The notes under the pieces are model-generated. The model made no database searches. It saw only the letters and a program-made list of their open reading frames with translations, and had not been told where the DNA came from. 64,000 nt of DNA from Cherax quadricarinatus. Lineage: Eukaryota; Arthropoda; Malacostraca; Decapoda; Parastacidae. The stretch spans positions 1 to 64,000 of the forward strand of contig NW_027196482.1 of assembly GCF_038502225.1 (NCBI RefSeq), given 5' to 3'. The translations under genes were made by a program, and so were the position numbers. Positions 55,109 through 64,000 of the stretch are shown here, in pieces. Every line of letters starts with the position of its first letter. Position 1 is the stretch's first letter.

Positions 55109-56415
55109 TTAGTCTAGGGTGATTAAGTGGCTTTTGAGAAGAGTCTTAAACTGATTTTCAGACCGGGTTACTTTAATATCTTCTGGTAATGAATTCCATA
55201 TTTTAAGGCCCTTTATGTGCATAGAGTTTTTACACAGTGTGATATGGACACAAGGTATATCAAAAAGAGATCTGTGTCTTGTGTTGTGGTCATGTGTCCT
55301 GTTTAAGTTGGTGAAGAGAATTATTATTATTATTATAATCAAGGAGGGAGCGCTAAACCCAGAGGATTATACGGTGCCTGGGGGGATATGGGGAAGGCAT
55401 TCAGGCTTAATTCGGGGAACTGGAGCACAGATCCAATTCCCTAAATCAAGAGCCCCTCACCAACATCAAGGAACCTTCCTTGAGGGGTGGTGAGGAGAAG
55501 TTTGAGTGGAGGGTTTATATTTGCATGTATTGTTCTGTGTATGTAGTAGGCACATGAATAAGTATGGATATTCATAATGGTGAGCAGATTCAGACTTTTG
55601 AAAATTGGTGGAGTGTGCTGGCGGGAGTGGGAATTCGTTATCATTCTTACTGCTGCCTTTTGCTGGGTTATGAGGGGTTTTAGGTGATTGGATGTTGTTG
55701 ATCCCCATGCACAAATTCCATATGTAAGATAAGGGTATATGAGTGTATGGTACAGTGCCAGGAGAGCTGATTGTGGAACGTTGTACCTTATCTTTGATAG
55801 TATGCCTACAGTCTTGGAGATTTTCTTGGTGATTTGTTGTATGCGTGTCTGGAACTTAAGGCTACTGTCAAGGTGGACACCTAGGAATTTCCCCTCTGTG
55901 AGTCTTGTGACTGATGATCCATTTAGCATTATGTTAATTGGATCATTTGCAGCTTTGTTTCCAAACTGAATGAAATAGGTTTTATCAGTATTCAGGGTAA
56001 GTTTATTAGTCATCATCCAGGCAGATATTTTCTGCAATTCGGCATTGACTGGGTTTGCTAGTATGACTGTGTTTGGGTGGGAAAAGACATACGTAGTGTC
56101 ATCTTCAAATAATATGGGTTTGAGTAGCTGTGATGCATTTGGTAGATCATTGATGTAGATGAGAAAGAGGAGTGGTCCAAGGACACTTCCTTGTGGGACT
56201 CCTACTGTGATTGGTTGAGTGGAAGAGTTTGCATCATTTGCATACATATATTGAGTTCTGTTACTAAGGTATGATTTTAGGTAGTTGAGGGAGTGGCCTC
56301 TGATACCATAGTCCATTAATTTGGAGTACAGCAGTTTATGGTCGACTGTATCGAAAGCTTTACGTAAATCAATGAAAATGTCCAGCGGGACTTCTTTCTT
56401 CTCAAGTGCGGTATA
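55109..56415 (-). pseudogene. CR1/Jockey-like LINE reverse transcriptase
   Basis: DIFIDLRKAFDTVDHKLL, GVPQGSVLGPLLFLIYINDL, then LFEDDTTYVFS (the usual FADD reads FEDD, altering the catalytic box), KTYFIQFG, FLGVHLDSSL, and a C-terminus LSRLTY-like LIYPYLTYGICAWG. After the SINE it resumes TNLNRTHDHNTRHRSLFDIP ... IWNSLPEDIK (55109-55320). Most substitutions look conservative; the EDD change and the SINE kill it. The segment before ALYTALEKKEV is absent. Confidence 0.85.
55321..55487 (-). mobile_element. Short SINE with (ATA)n tail
   Basis: TSD TGGTGARGAGAA (55309-55320, 55488-55499, one mismatch). On the - strand: CACCCCTCAAGGAAGGTTCC ... ATCCTCTGGGTTTAGCGCTC, then ATAATAATAATAATAA. About 165 bp. 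The interrupted RT frame confirms both borders. Confidence 0.85.
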
Positions 56416-56530
56416 CAGGAGGGCCCCACTTATATGGCGGGTTAGGTTCCAGGCTACCGCCATAAAGCGGAAACCGCCGTAAAGTGGAACACCCTTTTTT
56501 TCCACTTACAAATGCATACAAACACTAGAT
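56416..56530 (+). mobile_element. Left end of another Tigger/mariner-type element
   Basis: After TATA, CAGGAGGGCCCCACTTATAT begins a TIR-like stretch with gcgggttaggttccaggcta and imperfect internal repeats (ccgccataaagcgg / ccgccgtaaagtgg). It interrupts the LINE. The matching right end was not found. Confidence 0.6.
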
Positions 56531-56610
56531 AACAAGTTTACACTAACATATATTATGTTAGCAATAGAACCAGGCATCAAAAAACAATAAAAAAGTACAA
56601 TACACACATA

Positions 56611-57060
56611 GTGCACTCATTACTTACCTTAAAATATTTATAGTCTTAATCTAGGGTGAGACAAGTAGTATGTATTGTAAGAAATCAAGTGTGGTATGTA
56701 TGGTAGTCAGCCAGGCTACCATACCAGGCCACCCCACCCACACATACTATTCTATGATATTTAAGCATCCCAGAGTGATAAAATGTATATACAGTTCACT
56801 CATTACTTACCTTAAAATATAGGGTGAGATGAGTAGTATTTATTGTAAAAAATCAAGTGTGGTATGTATGGTAGTCAGCCAGGCTACCATACCAGGCCAA
56901 CCCACCCACACATACTATTCTTTGATATTTAAGCATCCCAGAGCGATAAAATGTATATCCAGTTCACTCATTACTTACCTTAAAATATAGGGTGAGATGA
57001 GTAGTATTTATTGTAAAAAATCAAGTGTGGTATGTATGGTAGTCAGCCGGGCTACCATAC
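56611..57060 (+). repeat. ~168-bp tandem repeat, 2.6 units
   Basis: Units start at 56611, 56794 and 56962 (tcactcattacttaccttaa). The first unit has a 15-bp extra segment. Each carries gtagtcagccaggctaccat, which holds a short inverted repeat. Confidence 0.88.
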
Positions 57061-57339
57061 CCGAGAGAAAGAATGAGTGCATGAGAGAGGACAGGCGCAG
57101 AGTTATGTAACCAGAGTTATGTAAACAAACAGTGTACACGTCTGGTTTGTGTACAAGTTACATTGTGTACAGGTTGTCTCTACACTGATATGGTAGAATA
57201 AATAAAGAAGAACACTCCCATTCTCATGTAACATCATTTTGAGAAGAAATGATGCTCTGAGTGAAGGCAGTGGAAGTAAGTCACTCTGACTTTTTTGGGT
57301 TATCCTAGGTTCTTTACACATACGTTGTTATGTATTTAT

Positions 57340-57912
57340 GTTATGTATCGTGTTTATTATATAATTTTGAAAAAAATATCACGGATGGATTAATGAAAAT
57401 GTGTATATTAACGTAATATACAACACTTAATGATACACCGAGCTCAGACAGCGTAAACAAACAAACTGAACAGGTTGTGGACGATCACTCGGTCAGGCGA
57501 AATAGACGGTATTAATACGTGTCCAGTTTTAGTTCATTCATGTACATTTGTAAGAGTTTGTGAAACTTTTACCTTATAATATTTTTATTATTATTATAAT
57601 TATTAAATCACGAAACAAATACTCTTACACTGTGTACAAGTTAGTACAGAATTATAGCTATAAAGTGAAGGCATATGAAAGGAATATTTTTCTACAGTTA
57701 TCCCTAGTAACAGGTGACGGGCTAGAGAAAACGTAATTCTTCTGACACTTCTACAAACCGTTTGGTAAACATCTCGTATATATTTGTATAAATTTTTATA
57801 CTGTGGGTGCATGTATCATGTTTGTGTGTTACATAATGTGTTTCTTATATAATTTTGAAAAAAATATCATAGATAGATTAAGGGAAATGTCTATATTAAC
57901 GTAATATGCGAC
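57340..57912 (+). repeat. Two related ~80-bp blocks
   Basis: atataattttgaaaaaaata ... tattaacgtaatat at 57359-57420 recurs at 57848-57908 with few changes, and gtgtacaagtta occurs near both. Probably parts of a degraded repeat; no coding content. Confidence 0.6.
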
Positions 57913-57930
57913 ATTAATGCGCCCAAGAGA

Positions 57931-57943
57931 TTATTATTATTAC

Positions 57944-58010
<67 letters not shown>
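57931..58010 (+). repeat. (ATT)n microsatellite
   Basis: About 26 trinucleotides with one C interruption near the start. Confidence 0.95.
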
Positions 58011-58555
58011 GCATCAAGAGTAGAGAGACTCTTAGTGATTTTAATGTGTACCTACATGCCAGCACAGTGTGTAAGTTTATTTAGGTACAGGTGTACACAA
58101 GTTTAATTATCAAGTACAATACATATAAAATATACAATAACTTTAAAACACTTGAAATTTTGGAAAGTTTCCAGACATAATAAGGAGATGTGCTCAGAGA
58201 ATTATACTTCTTTGTGCCACTTTCAGCAACACTAGTATGGCTACTGGGTGTCATGATTGCTTGGCAGATACAAGATATAGTAATTAAAATATCATAACGC
58301 AATTAACAAACACAGCTGCCTTGTAGCAGAGAAAGACTGGACATGTATGAATTAGGAATGCTGGGATGGTGGGGGGTGGAGTCTGGGAGTGGTAGGGGAT
58401 GGTGGGAAGGCTCCCCGGATGCTACACAACAAGGTGGCCGCTTAAGCAAAAGAGAATTTTTTTTTCCTTCCTACAAACTGAACCATGTTAAATTAAATAT
58501 ACAAGGTGTTACATAAAATTGTGCAGCAATTCTTCAGTGGCAGTCTACTGTGTAT

Positions 58556-58638
58556 TATTATAATAACGATAGAGCTTCAGTTCCATAAATTAATAATAAA
58601 ATAATAATAATAATAACAATATAATACTACTACTAATA

Positions 58639-58690
<52 letters not shown>

Positions 58691-58725
58691 ACGATAGAGC
58701 TTCAGTTCCCTAAATTAATAACAGA

Positions 58726-58762
<37 letters not shown>

Positions 58763-58828
58763 TACCACTACTAATATTATTATTATTATTATTATAATGA
58801 TAGAGCTTCAGTTTCCTAAATTAATAAT
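58556..58828 (+). repeat. Composite (ATT)n / GATAGAGCTTCAGTT repeat
   Basis: Three copies of cgatagagcttcagttccct-type sequence (58567, 58690, 58798) separated by (ATT)n and (AAT)n runs. A fourth copy lies at 62009. The LINE at 58829 is inserted directly after the third. Confidence 0.85.
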
Positions 58829-60792
58829 AATGGATTTGTCAGTTAAAAATAGGAGAGGAGAGTTATTAAATGGAGAGTAAGAGGTATTGGGAAGATGGAA
58901 GGAATATTTTGAGGAATTGTTAAACATTGATGAAGATAGGGAAGCTGTGATTTTGTGTATAGGGCAAGGAGGAATAACATCTTGTAGGAGTGAGGAAGAG
59001 CCAGTTGTGAGTGTGGGGGAAGTTCGTGAGGCAGTAGGTAAAATGAAAGGGGGTAAGGCAGCCGGGATTGATGGGATAAAGATAGAAATGTTAAAAGCAG
59101 GTGGGGATATAGTTTTGGAGTGGTTGGTGCAATTATTTAATAAATGTATGGAAGAGGGTAAGGTACCTAGGGATTGGCAGCGAGCATGCATAGTTCCTTT
59201 GTATAAAGGCAAAGGGGATAAAAGAGAGTGCAAAAATTATAGGGGGATAAGTCTGTTGAGTGTACCTGGTAAAGTGTATGGTAGAGTTGTAATTGAAAGA
59301 ATTAAGAGTAAGACGGAGAATAGGATAGCAGATGAACAAGGAGGCTTTAGGAAAGGTAGGGGGTGTGTGGACCAGGTGTTTACAGTGAAACATATAAGTG
59401 AACAGTATTTAGATAAGGCTAAAGAGGTCTTTGTGGCATTTATGGATTTGGAAAAGGCGTATGACAGGGTGGATAGGGGGGCAATGTGGCAGATGTTGCA
59501 AGTGTATGGTGTAGGAGGTAGGTTACTGAAAGCAGTGAAGAGTTTTTACGAGGATAGTGAGGCTCAAGTTAGAGTATGTAGGAAAGAGGGAAATTTTTTC
59601 CCAGTAAAAGTAGGCCTTAGACAAGGATGTGTGATGTCACCATGGTTGTTTAATATATTTATAGATGGGGTTGTAAGAGAAGTAAATGCGAGGGTCTTGG
59701 CAAGAGGCGTGGAGTTAAAAGATAAAGAATCACACACAAAGTGGGAGTTGTCACAGCTGCTCTTTGCTGATGACACTGTGCTCTTGGGAGATTCTGAAGA
59801 GAAGTTGCAGAGATTGGTGGATGAATTTGGTAGGGTGTGCAAAAGAAGAAAATTAAAGGTGAATACAGGAAAGAGTAAGGTTATGAGGATAACAAAAAGA
59901 TTAGGTGATGAAAGATTGAATATCAGATTGGAGGGAGAGAGTATGGAGGAGGTGAACGTATTCAGATATTTGGGAGTGGACGTGTCAGCAGATGGGTCTA
60001 TGAAAGATGAGGTGAATCATAGAATTGATGAGGGAAAAAGAGTGAGTGGTGCACTTAGGAGTCTGTGGAGACAAAGAACTTTGTCCTTGGAGGCAAAGAG
60101 GGGAATGTATGAGAGTATAGTTTTACCAACGCTCTTATATGGGTGTGAAGCGTGGGTGATGAATGTTGCAGCGAGGAGAAGGCTGGAGGCAGTGGAGATG
60201 TCATGTCTGAGGGCAATGTGTGGTGTGAATATAATGCAGAGAATTCGTAGTTTGGAAGTTAGGAGGAGGTGCGGGATTACCAAAACTGTTGTCCAGAGGG
60301 CTGAGGAAGGGTTGTTGAGGTGGTTCGGACATGTAGAGAGAATGGAGCGAAACAGAATGACTTCAAGAGTGTATCAGTCTGTAGTGGAAGGAAGGCGGGG
60401 TAGGGGTCGGCCTAGGAAGGGTTGGAGGGAGGGGGTAAAGGAGGTTTTGTGTGCGAGGGGCTTGGACTTCCAGCAGGCATGCGTGAGCGTGTTTGATAGG
60501 AGTGAATGGAGACAAATGGTTTTTAATACTTGACGTGCTGTTGGAGTGTGAGCAAAGTAACATTTATGAAGGGATTCAGGGAAACCGGCAGGCCGGACTT
60601 GAGTCCTGGAGATGGGAAGTACAGTGCCTGCACTCTGAAGGAGGGGTGTTAATGTTGCAGTTTAAAAACTGTAGTGTAAAGCACCCTTCTGGCAAGACAG
60701 TGATGGAGTGAATGATGGTGAAAGTTTTTCTTTTTCGGGCCACCCTGCCTTGGTGGGAATCGGCCGGTGTGATAATAAAAAAAAAAAAAAAA
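58829..60792 (+). mobile_element. 5'-truncated RTE-like LINE, very close to the 14-kb copy
   Basis: Corresponds to 15670-17631. Only about ten substitutions seen by eye over 1.65 kb of ORF. Ends gtgataata and a 19-nt A-run. TSD not clear because the target is an AT repeat. Confidence 0.9.
58887..60533 (+). pseudogene. LINE RT, open 548 codons after an in-frame stop
   Basis: The first ~17 codons (MDLSVKNRRGELLNGE) are followed by TAA at 58878, then the frame is open from M at 58887 to the normal end (QMVFNT). All RT motifs are present: FMDLEKAYDRVDRG, LRQGCVMSPWLFN, FADDTVLLGDS, LRWFGHVERM. The endonuclease is missing, so not autonomous, but a complete RT domain could be made. Confidence 0.88.
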
Positions 60793-62008
60793 TTGTAATT
60801 ATGGAAAATTTTATAGGGGGTTACCTGTATGTACCTCAACATTATATGCATACAAGTAATCTCATTGGGAGACAACAGCCATATTGTTTACCGTAGTCAC
60901 CTCGTGTAGACATGTGAGAAAACTTAACCACCCCTGGTCCCTGCAGGTGGTCCCTTCGGCCTCACAGTCTTATCCATATTTATCCGAGACCAGTATAAAT
61001 TGGATAGCACCCACAAGTACGGCGCTACTAATTAATTGTGGACTGTATAGATTATATTAGTTTAACTGAATGAAGGGGGGGAGGGAGGTAGGTTACACAT
61101 GGATATATCCATCAAGGAAAAAACACTTGTATATAATACCACCACTTACCAGATATTCTCTGGTGGTCACTTGATGTAGCTGGATCACCCCCAACCTATC
61201 CAGTTACAACATGCCTAACTGGCCAGTATCAGTCTGCTATAACTAGAAGGGTTACTTAACTGTGGGTGATTGATGCTCCTTATTTCCTCCATTCACTATC
61301 TCATTTCGATGTCCTGCTACACCGACACGGTTCTTATTCCAGCAGGACGAGGTATCCGTTGGTTTGTCCCAGTTTAGAAGTCGGGAATCCATAAAAACTT
61401 CACTATCCTCGGGACAGGAATCACGAGGACTCCACATGTTCATTCGGAGTAAGGCGACTTATTTCACTTTATACATGCTCTTAACTTAGTGTTATTATCA
61501 GCAATTACATTACAATTCACACGACGATTTACTGTCTCATAATTATTATGCACGTTAGAGGTCGCTCCATTAAGATCTGAGACTGATGAGTGATGATTAA
61601 ATCACGGGTATTTTCCCCTGGACACCCTCCATGGCGTCGCACCAGCCACCGCCGGTCCTACCATTATTCACTAATTTTACCACTTTATTACGGTGGTCCC
61701 GTAAATCACGTTCCCTCACTCTTCACCAAGGACAGTTACAACACTTCCTATTATGAAGTGAGGCCTATATTAGTCCTTAGGCCGCCATGAACGCCAATTT
61801 CCTGGTCCCATGCTTTCCCAGGCTCTTAACTCCATTCAAAAACACTCCCGCTCCTCGATGCCCCGTCTCGACCTCTCCCCCCGCACATCCGCACAGGCGC
61901 AGAGGGAACCCTGTTTGTTCTATTCCATTTCCAAATTCATTTTTTGACCCAAATCAACATTAAACACTTATTAGGCACTATAGCTTCAGAAATTAAATAA
62001 TTTCCACA
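60793..62008. other. Less AT-rich unassigned block
   Basis: No long ORF, no TIR, LTR or tRNA feature recognised. Composition is visibly richer in G+C than its surroundings (cctcgggacaggaatcacga). It may be a degraded element or solo LTR; no support either way. Confidence 0.35.
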
Positions 62009-62037
62009 ATAATAATGATAGAGCTTCAGTTCCCTAA

Positions 62038-62074
<37 letters not shown>
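62009..62074 (+). repeat. Fourth copy of the GATAGAGCTTCAGTT repeat with (AAT)n
   Basis: tgatagagcttcagttccct then aattaataataat... Same composite as 58556-58828. Confidence 0.8.
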
Positions 62075-62077
<3 letters not shown>

Positions 62078-62639
62078 CATAATACATATGTAATAATTCA
62101 GATTGCTTCTGCTAGTTGGCACAGCTGGTAAGCAGTAAACATGTTTACATCCCTGTGAGGGGCAGTTCTCTCATACTTGTTTGCATTTTTTTCAGTCATT
62201 TGGCCAAATTTCTTTTGTCTAACCATGGGTCCTAGTGATCTAATGCAGTTAGCCTCAGAAATACTCCATTTTCTCTTACAGTAAGAACATGGGAAGATAC
62301 TATGGTCAAATTGTGACAGAAATGGCCTACGCTTCTGCCGCTGCCACTACCTCTGCCTCCATATTATGGCTTATTTTATTCATTCTAGAGTACATATCAT
62401 GTTTCTGTGCTAATTATATTGTTTATTATGTCATATTAGATGAATTGTGATAGATAAATAAGCTGTTAAGTTGATAATAGCATCATATTCAAGTATTTTT
62501 TCTCGTCTCTCCAGAGTGCAGGAACGAATTAATGGCTTTTCAATTGATTTAAATGAGGAAAATCAATTTGATATACGAGTAAATTGAGTTACGAGCTAGC
62601 TCCTGGAACGGATTAAACTCGTAAGTCAAGGTTCCACTG

Positions 62640-63030
62640 TGTGTAGCTGTATATGCAGTGATTTCTGTATATTCTGTATATGTAGTGATTGTTGTATATT
62701 CTATATATGCAATGATTATTGTATATTGTGTATATACAGTGATTACTGTATATTCTGTATATGCAGTGGTTAATGTATATACAGTGGAACCTCAAATATC
62801 GAACTTTCTTCAGTCCAGAAGGCTGTTCGAGTGCCTTTACCGAATGAATTTATTCCCATCAGAAATAATGTAAATTAGATTAGTCCATTTCAGACCCTCA
62901 AAAATACACTTATAAAAGCACTTACAAAAATACACTTTCATAATTGGTCGTGTTGGGAGCAGTTCGATTTTTGAGGGTACTGTATATCAAATGATTACTG
63001 TATATACTGTATATGCAGTGATTGGAAATA
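62640..63030 (+). repeat. AT-rich ~28-30-bp minisatellite, MITE-interrupted
   Basis: Repeats of tctgtatatgcagtgattac type at 62640-62781 and 62983-63030, with one unit at 53555-53587 before element E. E and the MITE both inserted into this one array. Confidence 0.8.
62782..62982 (+). mobile_element. Tigger-type MITE, 201 bp
   Basis: CAGTGGAACCTCAAATATCG ... CGATTTTTGAGGGTACTG with TA flanks. The interior is a diverged version of 478-680 (attagtccatttcagaccct). Confidence 0.85.
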
Positions 63031-63164
63031 AAGAATCTGAATCATGCCATATCTATTTTAAATCTTTTTTTTTTTTATATTACACTTAATTTCTTTTAAG
63101 TTATATTATATGTTATCTCTCCTGTTGCTTTTGATACTCAAAAACACTTATATTATATTTGCAG

Positions 63165-64000
63165 GCTGTGTGCAGTACTTCCCAGAAATTTGTAGTAACA
63201 CACTGCTCTGGGTCAGGAAGATCAACACTGTTAACCTGACTGATGAAGTGTTGCTGACACCCAGCAACACATTACCGGAACAACAGCATTCTTTCATAGA
63301 ACGACATTTGAAATATTTATTATATAACAATTTTCCTTTAGGGTCACCATTCACTTTAAAGCTTGGTGACAAGGTTTATCTTCCTTCATTAAATAATGCT
63401 GATATTTCATTCAGTGTGACCAGCTATAATATGTGTAATAAATCTAGGCCAAGTTCGCTACAAGGTGGAAGTTTAGTTGAAGACTTTAAAAACTTGAAAC
63501 TAACTGGCAGTGATGATTTACTTTGAGAGTAGTGGAAGTATTCCACCACTTCTGGTGACAGTGGATGAGTGTGAAATATCAGTGATAAATAACTCTTCTA
63601 CATCCATCACGAGCAGCGCTTTCCTCACTCTTGACGAGATTCGTTCAGTTAGTGTGGCGTCAGACAGCAGTGTCTATGACAACAATGTGTTAACCTCCAC
63701 ATCCAAGAAAGTGATCACCAGTCACAGTAACTCGCGTAGATCATTTACCTCAAAGACTGATAATAAGGAAATCTCTCTTTCTGAAAAAGATCAATCTCAA
63801 ATTAATGGAGGTGATTGTTGCAAACAAAGCTGTGGTTGGATTAGAACTGGACTGCAAACAAAAGTTAAATTACAACAGTTAAAGAAGAGTGATGATGCTG
63901 CTGAACCTGCCGCTGCTCAAGTGGTGCCGAAGCGGACATATTGCAGCAATGCTGCATATACCTCACTTTTGAAAATTATGCAGACTAAACTCAACATTAA
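63165..64000 (+). CDS. Exon of the host gene (continues past the window), one frame break
   Basis: Acceptor tattatatttgcag ends at 63164; the 2-nt start joins the 1-nt overhang of the 31881 exon to make Ser. Frame 1 runs CVQYFPEICSNTLLWVRKIN ... FIERHLKYLLYNNFPLGSPF ... FSVTSYNMCNKSR to a TGA at 63524. The +1 frame then stays open from 63504 to 64000 (YFESSGSIPPLLVTVDECEI ... KVKLQQLKKSDD), Ser/Thr-rich then Lys-rich. Either a 1-2 nt indel near 63504-63523 breaks the gene (or the assembly), or a very short intron is spliced out (see findings). The absence of other stops over ~480 nt argues that both parts are coding. Product unrecognised. Confidence 0.7.

Larger units (their letters stand above)
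54707..56415 (-). mobile_element. CR1/Jockey-like LINE, 5' end cut by a Tigger
   Basis: On the - strand: RT, C-terminal region, ~400-bp 3' UTR and an (AAATAAA)n tail at 54707-54735 that abuts the tail of the preceding LINE (tail-to-tail). A SINE sits at 55321-55487. Confidence 0.85.
53588..62639. mobile_element. TIR pair enclosing 9 kb (old Tigger/mariner-type element E)
   Basis: Left end CAGTGGAACCTTGACTTACG and right end the exact inverse CGTAAGTCAAGGTTCCACTG. Both subterminal regions repeat gagttacgagc motifs. It sits in a TA of an AT-rich minisatellite whose pieces occur on both sides (53560-53587, 62640-62781). The right TA is mutated to TG. No transposase recognised; the interior is filled with later insertions. 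Confidence 0.8.
32067..63164 (+). other. Putative 31.1-kb intron packed with repeats
   Basis: Donor gtaagt at 32067 and acceptor tatatttgcag ending at 63164, with compatible phase. All transposons between 32.2 and 63.0 kb would be intronic. Additional small exons in between cannot be excluded. Confidence 0.55.

Noticed and set aside
62613..62795. 60-aa repetitive ORF (HCIYRIY units)
   Set aside because: Translation of the TGTATA-type minisatellite.

Overview
This is a window of repeat-dominated animal nuclear DNA. The mix of Tigger/pogo transposons, an RTE-like LINE with an endonuclease-RT ORF, CR1-like LINE pieces, tRNA-derived SINEs and TTAA-flanked elements suggests an arthropod, most likely a decapod crustacean such as a crayfish. 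That placement is inference from the repeat repertoire; no species-specific gene was identified. There is no bacterial or phage organisation.

Host gene: two exons on the + strand (31881-32066, and 63165 to the window end) have matching splice phases and would flank a ~31.1-kb intron filled with nested repeats. The product was not recognised.

Layout: 1-1001 low-information DNA with a small Tigger-type MITE. 1002-8411 an LTR retrotransposon on the - strand with one open gag-pol frame, in which integrase PRECEDES reverse transcriptase/RNase H although the proteins are Ty3/gypsy-like. 8412-10194 a CR1-like LINE remnant and a ~1-kb TTAA-flanked MITE. 10249-13735 a Tigger interrupted by a LINE. 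14041-17631 a full-length RTE-like LINE with an intact frame and a clear TSD. 18.1-19.9 kb a decayed Tigger-like pseudogene split by a tRNA-derived SINE. 20.2-23.7 kb a Tigger MITE nested in a TTAA MITE, then a complete Tigger with an intact transposase. 24.04-30.59 kb a 32-bp satellite with two TTAA MITEs inserted. 30.6-33.6 kb the first exon plus SINE-like elements. 33869-40645 a second LTR element, lacking the RT core but with apparently identical LTRs and a perfect 5-bp TSD, inserted in an old LINE. 41-44 kb LINE debris and a ~165-bp-arm inverted repeat. 44006-49672 a Tigger with intact transposase holding a LINE, which itself holds a TTAA MITE. 50.4-53.0 kb a LINE-derived SINE dimer and a 1058-bp tandem duplication. 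53588-62639 a TIR pair enclosing minisatellites, LINEs, SINEs and (ATT)n tracts. 62.6-63.0 kb a minisatellite and a MITE; then the second exon.

Relationships: autonomous candidates (gag-pol at 2.7-7.3 kb, LINE at 14-17.6 kb, transposases at 21.7-23.4 and 44.3-46.1 kb) sit beside defective relatives that could be mobilised in trans. The three most informative observations are the INT-before-RT order in a gypsy-like element, the ~0.47-kb SINE-like family that fuses the LINE's 5' UTR to its last ~50 bp, and the satellite whose unit is two adjacent mini-hairpins plus TTAA.
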